Assembly (NCBI GenBank): GCA_963678705.1
Contig: OY783204.1
Location: 4,220,334-4,284,333, forward strand
Origin: Panorpa germanica
Lineage: Eukaryota > Arthropoda > Insecta > Mecoptera > Panorpidae
Length of the DNA: 64,000 nt
Reading direction: 5' to 3'
Of the stretch, positions 11,800 through 22,830 are shown in pieces (the first letter of the stretch is position 1; the number at the start of each line of letters is the position of its first letter). Below the pieces are notes generated by a model that made no database searches, was not told the origin of the DNA, and saw nothing but the letters and a program-made list of their open reading frames with translations. The translations under genes and the position numbers were made by a program.

Positions 11800-12480
11800 G
11801 TTAAATAAAAATGTTAAAATAATGTTATTTAGTCTCATTTTCGCAGTTGTATTTCCCCAAACCGCTTGCTGTATATTACTAGTAAAGAACTCTACTTCAT
11901 TTTCCAGTTGTTCAGTAGATTTAAGGGGTAGTTTTAGTTTTATAAGATTTTCAAAAGACTTCCTGAATCCTATTATTAAATCTTACTATTAAAACCGGTA
12001 GCTTTGGGTGGTCACTACTGTCTTCAGTTTTTATGCAGTTGTTGGATAGACCATTGGTGATGAAGAAGTCGATAAAAGTTGGTGTTTTATTGGGATCAGT
12101 AGGCCAGTATGTCAGTTTCCCTGGCGAGCAGAACTTACATTTAGCCTCCATACCTAAAGAATTTTGCCTTAATGGGTAATATGTCTTTACCCCCAATGGG
12201 GATGATTCTCGTTGTAATCTCCACCAATGACAAAGGTTGTTTTAAGAGATTTAAACAGTTCTAAGTAGTCCTGCATTTGTAGTTCGTATCGTGGGACACT
12301 GTGGTGACTTGCATTGAGTCAAGTTTAATGCATTTGCTTTCATAATGTTTAATTGACTTCTTGACTTTAACAGTCGAGCCTCCTCTAGCTTTATTGGAAG
12401 GGTGCACAGTACGATATATAGAGTATCCTCTTAATTTTAAGAATGACAGATTTGTCAAGTGCGTTTCTGCTATGTGACTG
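11800..12480 (-). pseudogene. Jockey-like LINE endonuclease fragment
   Basis: Read on the minus strand, 12458 down to 12261 gives LSFLKLRGYSIYRTVHPSNKARGG, the N-terminal endonuclease block of Jockey-type elements. From 12196 downwards comes KTYYPLRQNSLG, then LTYWPTDPNKTPTFIDFFIT and DSSDHPKLPVLI, the WPTD and SDHLP-like blocks. The GGDFN-type segment between them is frameshifted. The RT domain that should follow (below about 11800) is not there. The fragment is opposite in orientation to the I-like scrap beside it. Confidence 0.7.
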
Positions 12481-12716
12481 ACGTCTATTTTCTTATTTCC
12501 TTAATTCTTACTAGTGCAGTTGAGCGCTAATTTTTTAATTACTTTATTATTAAGTTTTACAATATTAAAATTAAAAGTTATGTGATTATATTGAGTTTAT
12601 TGTATCTCTGAAAATAAAAGGACAGTATTGTACTACAACAATGTTTTGTACATTCAAAATACTATTAACACTTTCTGTAAAATAAATATTACGAGTATGC
12701 AAATAATTTGTTTTAG

Positions 12717-12933
12717 CGCCAGTAAAGAAAAATCAAAATCAATCTTTATCACCAAGGCATGTGGCCATACCTATGAATCCCCAGAAAGCTAACCACCGAT
12801 ACCGAGGCCTAATAGACGATGCCCTGTACCACTGGACCACGCCCAGTGACGTAGATCCCATGAAGAGTCCTTTGAAGATGGGAGCAACGAGACCGTACAC
12901 TGACACCGCCAGAGGCAGATCTGCAGTTGTTAA
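12717..12933 (+). CDS. Host gene, internal exon (first visible)
   Basis: Coding-like block with an acceptor TTTTAG just before 12717 and a consensus donor GTAAGT at 12934. Only one frame is open through all 217 bases (72 codons): RHVAIPMNPQKANHRYRGL, then IDDALYHWTTPSDVDP, MKMGATRPYTDTARGRSAVV-like residues. Base composition is much richer in GC than the flanks, and no transposon family is suggested. The exon ends with two bases of a codon (AA), which match exactly the single leading base of the block at 16795. The protein is not recognised; it reads as the soluble, low-complexity C-terminal tail of a larger protein. Earlier exons were not found, so they would lie upstream of or among the repeats at 1-12.5 kb, or outside the window. 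Confidence 0.6.
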
Positions 12934-14394
12934 GTAAGTTCAGGGTCCCACAAATGTTTCTCTAATTCACTTAATGGGGCAAATTTGAGGAAAAGATAGT
13001 AAGCAAACGTTTCTGACTAATTTAGGTGTGCTGATTCCGAATATTTTGTTTAGCAGACCTAATTTTTTAAGCATTATGTCTCTTTCTTGAAAAAATGAAG
13101 GCTATATATTTCATGTTGTTTCTCATTTAAATCTGTGGAGATGACAAGATTTGACAATAGAGAAAAGGTCAGAAGCTTTTTGATGTCACATGTATTCTAA
13201 AATATTAAAACTATTAAATAGTACAAGGCAAAATGAATATTTTATAAGTACTATTACTTTTCAATAATATTTCTTTGTGTTTTGCTCTATTTTATGATAT
13301 CACTAGTTTGTATTGCATTTATTTTGTTTAATGTTTTTGCCGGTTAACCATTATGTTCTGCTGCAATAAATCTTTTAGTTAAATTTAAAATATGTATTTA
13401 TTTCTCTTCTTGCTTGTTCTTCTCGTGTTCCTATCTTTTCTTGTCGTCAACTCCTCCATGTACACATTACGCCCTTTAAATCCTAACTTTGTAAGTCATT
13501 TTCTCTTAAGTCCAACTTAAACTACTGTTAACTAACTTCTTCTCTGTTTTGCATCTGTCTCTATCCTTCCCTACCTCTTCCCTTTATATTACCAACTTTC
13601 GCAAGGCCTGAAGCCTACGTTAAGAGGGCCATGGACACACAGGTATGACATGAAAAACTTAGAGCAAGCAGCAGGCAGTAAATGTGCATCGAATGTTACT
13701 TACTAATTATAAAAAGTACAAAATTTCAACAACAATAGTCATCCAGATAATTAAATATATAAATAATGTTCAATACACCGAAATAACCCACATGTGGAAT
13801 GCAACAAAATCCTAAAAAAAGATCCTCGCACAAAAAGCGAGGCAAAAAATCTAATAATTCGATCTCCAGCTAACAAATCGCAAAAATATAATATATGGAC
13901 AATATAACCGGGGACTTGGGGCCATCCTTTTTTCCTCATACTAATAGATTGGCTGAGCGATGCCCAGTTAACTCTGCGGACTAATCTATGGAAAGGTTAT
14001 ATAAAAATTTAATAATTATTCAACCATTAGATTAGGCACAAAAAATACCTTTAAATAAAGTCATATCAGTATCGTATTACAAAATAACGCTTCCACGTTG
14101 TCGTACTCAAATAATTGTAATTGTTAATGGAATCATGGTTTTTACTTGACTCGTATCGGAGAGCGATTACTGGAGCTAGTCTTAGAAGTGTTCGCCTGTA
14201 GACGGTCACCAACCGAGTAACATACTTCACCGCTCAGAAAACGAGTCCTATCACCGATCGGAACACTACATTTTTAAAAATTTTCAGACCAATTTTAAGA
14301 ACAAAGATTCTAAACGAAGTTTGAGAACCAGGTATTAAAGAAATTCATATATGCCATACCTTAACTTCGTTTACCATGCCAGTGCATTAATCCG

Positions 14395-14560
14395 ATTTAA
14401 AATACATTTGGGTATTAATTTTCTATAAAATTTAATAACCCAATTTTTAGAATTTAAGATACATTTGTGTATTAATTTTGTCTAAAATTTAATAACCATA
14501 TTTTTTAAATTTAACATACATTTGGGTACCTTTTTATATGAAATTTAATATAAGAATTAA
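14395..14560. repeat. Tandem repeat, about 55-65-bp unit, 3 degenerate copies
   Basis: The core ATACATTTGGGTA (or TGTGTA) followed by ATTAATTTT and AAATTTAATAACC recurs at about 14401, 14459 and 14515. No coding potential. Confidence 0.7.
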
Positions 14561-15654
14561 AAAAAAAAAAACACTTAGAAGTTAATATATTGTATCATAT
14601 CTTTTGATTTTCTATGTGATCTTTAAACAAACGGTAATCGAACGTGTTCCTCCTTTCCTATACTTTTAATTCACATTGTTAAATATATTATAAGATATAT
14701 TCTGAAAGAAAAACACACAAATATTACCATTTGTAACTCTACCACTTATGGTAGTTTACTTTAAGAGAGGGAATATTATTTTACTCTCTTGCGTGAGGTT
14801 CTTTCTGAGGAACTGAATCACCTTGAATCTGGATGACTGAGCTTATTGTGAATGTTTTATATAGTATCAGAACTTACTAACTCATCTAATAATATTATGT
14901 GCATGTTTTAGGTTTACTTACTTTTTCGCCTTGCAGGCTCTGCTTATCTGCAACGAACTATCACTTTATTTTAATCAGCGACGAGACGAGAAAAAATCTG
15001 TACACATTAACACTTATTCTTCTTTATTTGACATTCAACAATTTAATACATTTCTTTTTTATAATAGATAATTTTCTTAGTAACTTTATGTCTCGTGTAC
15101 CGGGGGCGACTGACCATTTCTCAAACAAACCGTCATAGTGACGTGGTCTTTTAACTACTTGGGCCGACTGCCCAGATTTTCCTGAGTTTATATAGTTCTA
15201 AATGTCTTTGTTCAACTATATGATCTCATTTGAATTCTAATTTGTTTAAAACTGAAATCTAAATATCGCTTCGTAAACAATAGTTTGAATTTTGAAATTT
15301 GGATCTAATATAAATATTATTTGAAGCTCTACGTGCTTTTGAACAAAACGTGCAGCTAACGAATTTAAAATAATTAATGTAAATACTATACCGACCTTAT
15401 ACTGCCGGTCTCTTAAACGAATTATAAAAATATGCGTCATGGTTCTCTTGATAAAGAAATAGATAATCTAAATATCGTACCGCCCAGTCGCCAGTTTGGC
15501 GTCTTAACAATCACAAAAAATATACGTTCTAGTTTAAATATGAACCTTTACATTTGGTTCTTAAACAGTAAGCAACCATGATCAATAATTAATGAATCTA
15601 TGCCACTGTTATACATTGGTCATTTTTTCTATTAAATAAGGAGAACGAATTCAA

Positions 15655-15728
15655 GAAGATCGGATTCGAACTCGCAGTCTTAGGTATTGTAAGCAGTCGC
15701 ATTTACAACTACACTACTTAGGACTAGT
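15655..15728 (-). repeat. tRNA-derived SINE head or decayed tRNA-like sequence
   Basis: On the minus strand the block reads TAGTGTAGTTGTAAATGCG (box A-like), then about 20 nt, then CGAGTTCGAATCCG (box B matching the RNA polymerase III consensus GGTTCGAATCC). The T-arm stem is imperfect and the acceptor arms do not pair well, so it is unlikely to be a working tRNA gene. The SINE body and tail were not delimited. Confidence 0.45.
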
Positions 15729-16794
15729 AAATTGTATTTACATAAGTCAACTTCGTTCAGTTTTCTTTTATTTTCAAAAATCTTATAATATATTGTAAAA
15801 TATTTATTAAATCAAATACACATTTTTATCTTGAAATGAAACCTACATTTTTGAGGTTATATATAATTTTTTTTAAATTTACTTTAACATGTTACTAATT
15901 GATACAAAAATAATTATATTACTACATTACGTACAAGATTGATGTTGATTTATGTTAATTAAATTTCGTGATTGAAAGAAGAAATATATTGTATTCACCA
16001 GAGCACACATGTGGTAATACTGATAACAGAACTTCGACGATAATTAGTTATTGCAATTAAGAAAGAAGCTGCATTAGAAACATAAGATGTAATATTATTA
16101 ATACTATTTTCGAGTACAAATTTATTAATGTTAAACCACGTTTTCATTGTTTCAACTTTCAAGTGTGCGTTTTGCAACAAAACAAATAGTTTCATTTAAT
16201 AAATTTGTATTTAGATTAATATATATTTCTTAAATTGAATAATTTTTTTTTCTAAAATTATTTTAAGATCCTTTTTTGAGAAAATATATTAATTTTAATG
16301 CAAAACACTGTATCTTATGCTAAAACAAATTAATATACATTGCTGTCTAAAATCTGTATTAAATTTCAGTACATTTTTAACACTGTACACATCCCAAAAC
16401 AAATACGAAATGCAGACAAAAACCGACCAAAAAACATACTGGAACGATAAACAGAGTTTTAACTGCTTCCAACTCGTTTCATCGTTAAGGTGTCTTTGTT
16501 TCCTTTCTTTCTTATTTATATTTTCGTAATACGCTATTCAGATTCTACGATTATAATTCTATGGCTACTTCAGAATGAAGCTTCTTTTTTATTAACTGAC
16601 AATTATACTTTAAACTTTTTTTGTTCCCTCTATTTGGTCCCGTGCTTCGAGTATCCGCTCCACTCACTTCATTTAAGGGGCTGGCACTGATCACAACACA
16701 AAATGTCGACTTCTTTCTCTACGTTTAAATGCCTATTGTTGCACTGTTCATGCTCCAGCTCTGATTCGAATTAATATAAATACGTGTTCTACAG

Positions 16795-16924
16795 GTCAAA
16801 TACTGGCGTAGATTCTTCGTTGCCCGCACTCCGGCCACGAAGTGCAGCCCTCGACAACCAGGAGGAAGTGATGAAGCCGACGCCGTCCAGAGGAGCCTGG
16901 GGAAGTGGTGGACCATCGCCGCTG
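16795..16924 (+). CDS. Host gene, penultimate exon
   Basis: 130-bp exon between acceptor TTCTACAG and donor GTAGTG (16925). With the codon completed by the two leftover bases of the exon ending at 12933, the frame reads SNTGVDSSLPALRPRSAALD, then NQEEVMKPTPSRGAWGSG and GPSPL. It is Ser/Pro/Arg/Gly-rich, as in a disordered tail. The exon ends in phase 0, matching the next block. The alternative frame (VKYWRRFF...) is also open, but it does not join either neighbour productively. Confidence 0.6.
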
Positions 16925-17372
16925 GTAGTGTTTCTGTCATATTAGTTAGAACCTGAATACACACGCTCGCACATGTTGGACTCCGAATCGCACATGCTCT
17001 TGGTTCCTATCAAGCCGGTACCAAACGATGAGTGAACGTTTGATTCAAATGCTTGCCTCCAGCGTGTGAGTCAAATATTAGTTTGGCCTTTGTTGGACGA
17101 ATTGTGCAGCAGTGCATGATGCGGCTTTTCGTTTCACAGTGGCTTATCCTCTATGTAGACTAATAAATTTCGCTTCCAAAACTTCTTATTTTCACTACAC
17201 GACATTAGACTGTCAATGGCCAACATGCTTTTCGTTTTGGAGCCGAACAAGGCAGCCACAGTTCATCGCACCTATAATCGATCTACTAGTAGCAAGATGT
17301 CCAACTTATGCGAGCGTCTTTCAGTTTTATTTCTTTGTCGCTGTTTGCATGACTGTTCATTTTATTTTGTAG

Positions 17373-17570
17373 GTGCGCCCATTGAGTGCTGGACCATTTC
17401 ACAGACCCCCTTCTCCCCCACAGGTGGATGTTGCTAGAATCATGGCACCGCAACCCGAATTCCAAGACACACCAAGTATTCTCGAAACAATTCAGAGTAC
17501 CAGTTCAATTACAAACGCAATTCAAGTGGAATTACAAAAATATAACTCAAAAAATGAAAGTGAAGCTTAG
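17373..17570 (+). CDS. Host gene, terminal exon with stop
   Basis: Acceptor TTTTGTAG precedes 17373. The frame continues in phase: VRPLSAGPFHRPPSPPQVDV, ARIMAPQPEFQDTPSI, then a helix-like LETIQSTSSITNAIQVELQK and a stop TAG after NESEA. A second, pyrimidine-rich acceptor (CCCCCACAG at 17415-17423) lies inside in the same frame, so a version 17 residues shorter by alternative splicing is possible. Together the three exons give the last 180 or so residues of an unidentified, proline-rich protein. A candidate polyadenylation signal AATAAA is at 18114, but I cannot confirm it. Confidence 0.6.
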   Translation: MRPLSAGPFHRPPSPPQVDVARIMAPQPEFQDTPSILETIQSTSSITNAIQVELQKYNSKNESEA

Positions 17571-19080
17571 ACAGTTCTCCTTCGCATTCGTTCGACGTGC
17601 GTACTGTTAGTGTATCATTGTCCATTTCTGTTTTTTTTTAAAGTAGATGATGTCACTACTGATATGAATATCTTATTCTCATAATTTTTTACAGTTTTAC
17701 AAAAGGTAGATAAAAAGTAATGTTCATGTTAATATTTTGCCATAAACAGCTGTAAAAGTTGACACTATAAAACCTGTTGACATAGAAGGAGGCTGTGGCA
17801 ATGAGATTATTATAAGGACTATATTTAATGTACTATTTTTTAGCCAACATTACATTTGTTTATACTTAAACATAATTTTATACATACGAGTATATTCATA
17901 ATTGAAACGTACACTATCAAAAAAAAAAAAGCTGTATAAATTTTAGAACAGCTCTAAAGCATATTTTAGAACCAGGTATTAAAAAAAATTCAGATCCCAG
18001 AACATTAATTTTCATAACATTTTACGAGTATAATGCATTTTCAAAATTAAGAACATGTTTACCAGTGATAGTTTTTAGACAATTTTCTTCACAGCATCAT
18101 TAATTAAATGTAAAATAAACTTAGAATATTGTACTAATAGATTAGCTTAAATGTAGCGTTATATAATCTTGCGTATGAAGGAATCGTAATGTAATTTTTA
18201 ATAATACTATAATATAATATTAACCTAAATATTTTATAAGTATAGTACATTTTTATGTTAAATAAACCTTAAATATATGTAACCGTATTCGAAAGAAAGT
18301 CAGTAACTGTCTTCTTTGATTCTTCTTCTATTTTAGGAGAAATTTACATTTAAAATAGATTTTTTTCCATTTAATCATTAAAAGATAAGTACCTTGTTTT
18401 GTGACGTCACACCTGATTCCTAAACCCTTCTTTTCTATGAATGAGTGTAAAAGAGCTGCATCTCACCGTCAGTTACTATTTACAGCCATCTCGTCCGACA
18501 CGTAAAATGTCAATATGTTAAACGTTGTAAACAAAGACAAATAAAATTAGGGACGCATCACTTGACAGTTTTGGATATTTAAAAAAATAAAAACTCTATT
18601 ATACACATATTAATCTACAATTCAATTAAAAATTTAAAAAATTATTTAACAAAACCACTGTGTCGTTTTGCAAAGAGCAATTGGGTTTGATCCCCGAACC
18701 GAACAATATTTTCTGGGTTTGAATTAAATTGATCGCATTGTCATAAAAAGTTTATTAGGCAGTGGTGCAGACCACATATATGAGGTCACGATACCATATA
18801 ACTCTTAACATAATAAGAGGTCGTCGATAAAATCGCAGCATCGCAAATAGGCCGACGGTAGATAAATTAAATAATAATACAATTATACTGTATGAGTACA
18901 GTCTCGTAGAAATTCGCAGTTAGAAATAAGTAAGAACACAGCGGTACTCGTATTTGATATTGTAGATAATTAACTTTACTTAACTTACTTTATTAATATA
19001 CGTTAATACGAAAGAATGAATGTCTTTTATAATTTAGATTTTAAGAATTCTTCATTTAGCCTAGTTTAAAGACCATATGG
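17571..19080. other. Non-coding, AT-rich; 3' flank of the host gene
   Basis: No gene-like frame. GGGTTTGATCCCC at about 18689 resembles an RNA polymerase III box B and could be part of a SINE; no box A was clear. The first few hundred bases may be the host gene's 3' untranslated region. Confidence 0.45.
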
Positions 19081-19082
19081 AG

Positions 19083-19625
19083 ATGTTATCCATTCGCAAG
19101 AATCGAGTAGATCACTTTCGACGAATGTGCGGAGATATAATTATGCAAAGGAACAGAATCTTTTTGTAAAATGTCCAAGGAAATTAGCGGAGTTTTATAT
19201 AACTGGGATAGAACCAGGGGAGGACAGTAAACCAAGCGCACAAGACCCAGCTAGCGTGACGAAGCTATATAAAAGCTTATGGGGCACACCTGGGACAACT
19301 AATTATAATTTCCGCAATAAAAATAAAATCAAGCTGGATGACATAGTTCCCATAGATCCCGATGGGATTCAGTATACTATTAGTAATTTAAGAAAGAATT
19401 CTGCTCCCTTGCCAGATGGGTTAAAATGGAGCACTTAGAAAAGGTTGAAGGCATTTCTGTAGTATTGGCGAAATTTTATAATGCAATGATACTTCTTCGG
19501 ATATATCCGAAAGTTTGGCTTAATAACCGAACAACACTGTTACCTAAAAAGGGAACCTTTACTGGCAAACATTTTTTCAATACAAGTTCACGATATGCTG
19601 AAATATCAGGTTTGTTTAAATGCTA
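19083..19625 (+). pseudogene. R2-like LINE fragment (start of RT)
   Basis: Frame 19127-19438 reads YNYAKEQNLFVKCPRKLAEF, then SVTKLYKSLWGTPG, DIVPIDPDGIQYTISNL and SAPLPDGLKW. Frame 19426-19626 continues ISVVLAKFYNAMILL and YPKVWLNNRTTLLPKKG. This is the order of an R2-type protein: the linker before RT, the SAPGPDG-like motif (here with Leu for Gly), then the finger motif ending in IPKKG. An in-frame TAG near 19436 breaks it. The RT is cut just after the motif. The same linker (YVSQQNMFYKCPKKLSENI) recurs at 21720 in a second R2-like copy. Confidence 0.65.
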
Positions 19626-19639
19626 AACAGCGTCGGTTA

Positions 19640-20835
19640 ACGAGTGCCGTGAAATAAACTGCTCCAGTCCCGCAAGTGGTTATATCTTGGTGCGATATAA
19701 CTCCGTGACAGTAAACTGCGCGATGTCGGGTTAGTCCCGCATTATTGAGCTATTACTTCATAAGTCTACCCGTGGGTATTTTGGAAGCGGGGAACTGACG
19801 AACAAGATTTAAATTCTTGTACTATTTGGATGAGTATTTGATCGAGATTGTCAGCACTTTTGAAGACAACGACGAACTGTAAAGTTTGGAGTGGTGCAGC
19901 GTACGAAATATATTTTAATATATGTAGTGGACGGCTAATAGTGACGAGCCAATGATAATTATAGAAACGATATAGTAACAGTGAAGGTGTTGTCTTTTTA
20001 AGATGACAAATCTTCGTGCCTATAGGCACTTAGGCGTGATTACTTGCATTTGCAGACGGCCAGAGCGGATAGCGTTGACGATCCATCCGTTCTGGTCGAT
20101 ATTACGTTAAGGACCTATTATTATTGAAATGGTTCAGTCCAATGGTGAAACTCCGGCGTATATTGATATGAGAGATAGGGACTCATATCTCTTACATTTT
20201 GTTGCCCTTCTGTCTCTGAATACTGGCAGACTCGCAAGAGGGAAGCGATTGTGCGAGGATGCAGGACGTGACGGGAGCTCGCAGACTTATCAAGTCAGGG
20301 GTAAGTGAGCAACGGAGTATAAGGTCACGTTGAGATCCCCATACCGGGGAGCTACGACGAGGTTAGTAAATTACTAACTCACGATTAGCGCCTATGCGGC
20401 CCATGGTTGTTAGGAACTGGGAGTCCCTAACAATGAAATAGTCCCATTATTGACAACTGGAAAGATACTTGACCTTGATTTTGGCTTTTGAGTATAACTT
20501 ACGCTAAGGTGTGTTGTCTTGCTACAGACCAACACAAAAACAAACAAAATTTAACTTTATATTATAATATGATAAAAACGAATCGATGCGTACATCTTCG
20601 TATGATATGAGTAACCAAAATGTAAATATAAATTAGTGAAGACCACGACCCTGGTCTCCTTCAGACAAGTGAGGAGGTTATAGTTGATGGACATAGCAAA
20701 GTAAGAATATTTGTCTCAGATAAGAATGCGAACCTTTATTGCCCTATATACCTGTTGAGGGGGATGAATATACTATGCGTACGGTTACCAGAGGCGAACA
20801 GGCACCTCAAATTAGACTAACCCACATTTAGCCTA
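19640..20835 (+). other. GC-richer non-coding leader, probably R2-like 5' UTR
   Basis: About 1.2 kb without open frames and visibly richer in G and C than its surroundings, placed directly upstream of R2-like zinc fingers in the same orientation. Internal short complementary segments are frequent (for example GTCCCTAACAATG opposite GGAACTGGGAGTCCC near 20410). That would fit the structured leaders of R2-clade elements, some of which carry self-cleaving ribozymes. No ribozyme fold was verified. No 28S rRNA sequence is seen at its start. Confidence 0.4.
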
Positions 20836-20837
20836 GA

Positions 20838-21800
20838 GTTTGTGACAACGGTTGTAAGAGAGTATTTAAGACATACAAGGGGATGACACAACACCTATCG
20901 CACTGAAAGGGCCAGTGGTGATGCTGGAGGAAGCATTTAGGTGCAGCGACTGTGCAATATCATTTAAGTCGCAACGAGGCCTCAATCAACATAAAAAGAG
21001 TGCACATCCACAAGTAAGGAACACGCAGATTGGCAGGAGTAGTTCCTGTCCAAGGAAGTTCCAGAGGAAGTTCAAACGTTGCTGGTAAACATGGAACGCC
21101 TTTCGAACGTTAAAAATATAAATACTGAATTGGCAAAACTTATTCCTACAAAATCTGCAAAGCAGATATCCGATAAAAGAAGGCTTCTTAAAGCCAAACA
21201 ATTAACAGAAGCTGGGAATGTAACAAATGTAAGTATTAATCTCCATAATGTAACGAGTAGGGACATAGTTAAAATTTTTACGCCTGCGAAAGTTGGCCAG
21301 AGTAGACTTCAATGTCAAACTTCAACGCCTACAAGTAGGGTTGATCAACTCGTGGCATTTTTTACAAACATTATGTCTCAGAATATAACATCTTGCAACG
21401 TCTCACTAGATTATGGTGCTACGAGGTGGTGCCGTAAGAAATAGAATGGGTGGGAACCATAGAAGCCCTCTGAAAGAAATGGGAGCTACCACCCAATGCT
21501 TCCGAGAATATGTTAACATTAAATAAGCTGGTAAACGGTTTAGTGGAGAAGAGAGCACGAGGAACGAGTTGCAGGACTCGGTGGACAGTATTGCTCAGAA
21601 ATTTCAGGAACTGTTGTTGCCTGAACAAGTTATCAAGGTTCGCAAAGATTCAACGTCCAGAATAAAACGGAAAGGACGCAGTAACCGATTTACAAGGCGG
21701 AGATCAATAAGAAAACATAAATATGTCTCACAGCAGAATATGTTCTATAAATGTCCAAAGAAACTATCTGAAAACATCATAAATGGCGAAGAATCCAGCA
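20838..21800 (+). pseudogene. R2-like LINE ORF, N-terminal part with two C2H2 fingers
   Basis: First finger: CDNGCKRVFKTYKGMTQHLSH (20841-20903; C-x3-C, H-x3-H). Second finger: FRCSDCAISFKSQRGLNQH plus KKSAH (20936-21007; C-x2-C-x12-H-x4-H). A frame at 21079-21444 has NINTELAKLIPTKSAKQISD, the Myb-like DNA-binding helix region of R2 proteins. From 21569 comes QDSVDSIAQKFQELLL, a basic segment, then YVSQQNMFYKCPKKLSENI before the RT should begin. Stops follow each finger and lie near 21442, and the frame shifts several times. It is truncated before RT and joined to a Helitron-like fragment at about 21800. Multi-finger N-termini occur in R2-A-type elements and relatives. Confidence 0.6.
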
Positions 21801-21802
21801 AG

Positions 21803-22605
21803 GAGTTAGGAAAATTCCTCAAGTTGAAGTTAATATTGGTCAGGGCAGGAATGCATAGCTGATTTCCTAAAATGTGTGACAACTGTTTGAAATACAACGG
21901 ACGTACATATCCAGTAACACTACAGAGTCAAGTAGTAAAATTCATGTTTGTAGAAAGAGTTAGGAAAATTCCTCAAGTTGAAGCTGAAGTGACAATATTG
22001 GGACGCTATAGCTCCTCGCCGGCCTTCCCTATAAAAAGTTTACCTAGCATTGCAGATACTCACAAAGCTGCAACTAGTACTGCACGATCGACTAACGTTC
22101 GTCGTAAAATTTATGACGATTCTTCTAGCGAAGAAAAGCAGGAGCAAATATCTGCTAGGAGTAGCTGGACAAGAAAAAGACTTCTTAGTTCTGACGACAG
22201 CTCCTCTGCAGATCATCAAACAGCTTCCGCTTCTCTATTAACAAAAGGTGCTAAAAAACCACCAATCTTCAAGCGTCCAATAAAAAGTAAATTGAGTCCT
22301 GGTAACGATAAAAATCTAGATGAGGTTAAACAGGTGACTGTCAACAGAATTGCACAGTTACTCAAAGACAACAATTAATGCCTATATTTCCCCCCGTTAC
22401 AAATGGAGGTAAATCTCAAGAAGATAAAGAGAAAAAAGGTTTGAATCCAACACAGGTTGCCCAGAAAATGAAACTTGCGATGGCAGCTCGATGTAGACAA
22501 AGAACTAATTCAGAAATACTGAAAGAAATTGAAGATTCTTTACTTCAACAAGTAAAAGCACTGAACAGTAAAATAAAACAGTTCTACCACCCATTGTGGT
22601 AGCAT
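21803..22605 (+). pseudogene. Unknown Ser-rich coding segment attached to a Helitron-like fragment (copy A)
   Basis: A frame of 168 codons (21872-22378) starts with MCDNCLKYNGRTYPVTLQSQ, followed by an acidic/serine-rich region (DDSSSEEKQEQISARSS and SSDDSSSADHQTAS) and a basic KKPPIFKRPIKSKLSPG stretch. A second frame (22378-22602) is Lys/Gln-rich and helix-like. I do not recognise a domain; CXXC at the start could bind metal. The same segment occurs at 43041-43560, again immediately 5' of a Helitron-type N-terminal domain. That points to a captured gene piece or an extra ORF of one element family. A short internal duplication of TTAGGAAAATTCCTCAAG occurs at about 21806 and 21960. Confidence 0.5.
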
Positions 22606-22830
22606 TCTCGGTTCATTTGTCGAAAAAAGTTTTGTGTTGTGACTTCTGTTTTTATTTCTGTCTCTCAAGTAAAAAAATTGTAATATTTACAAATATCTCC
22701 GATTTATTTGATACAAATAATATATGAGAATAATTGGACGAAAACTAACAGTAGTAGCACCTTATATGGTCAAAAAGCATTGTAAAATAATTGTTTTGAT
22801 ATCTCTAATGGAACATGATAGTTGTACTTG

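Larger units (their letters stand above)
12934..16794 (+). other. Predicted 3.9-kb intron of the host gene
   Basis: Runs from donor GTAAGT to acceptor TTCTACAG. It is AT-rich without convincing genes. It contains a tandem repeat at 14395-14560, a tRNA-like SINE head near 15655-15728, and GC-richer patches near 14140-14260 and 15080-15180 that may be unrecognised short interspersed repeats. A small perfect hairpin CCTCGC/GCGAGG sits near 13824-13842. Confidence 0.5.

Noticed and set aside
13606-13642. A 37-bp exon-like block (AG acceptor, CAG/GTATGA donor) between the first two host-gene exons
   Set aside because: Including it breaks the phase. Exons 12717-12933 and 16795-16924 join in frame without it, and 37 is not a multiple of 3. 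It might be an alternative exon, but nothing supports that.
15655-15728. A functional tRNA gene
   Set aside because: Box A and box B are present, but the acceptor and T stems do not pair properly. A SINE head is more likely.
17216-17610. Two other open frames overlapping the terminal host exon (ending GGCC and RRAYC)
   Set aside because: They do not join the upstream exons in phase and look like shadows of the 17373-17570 frame.
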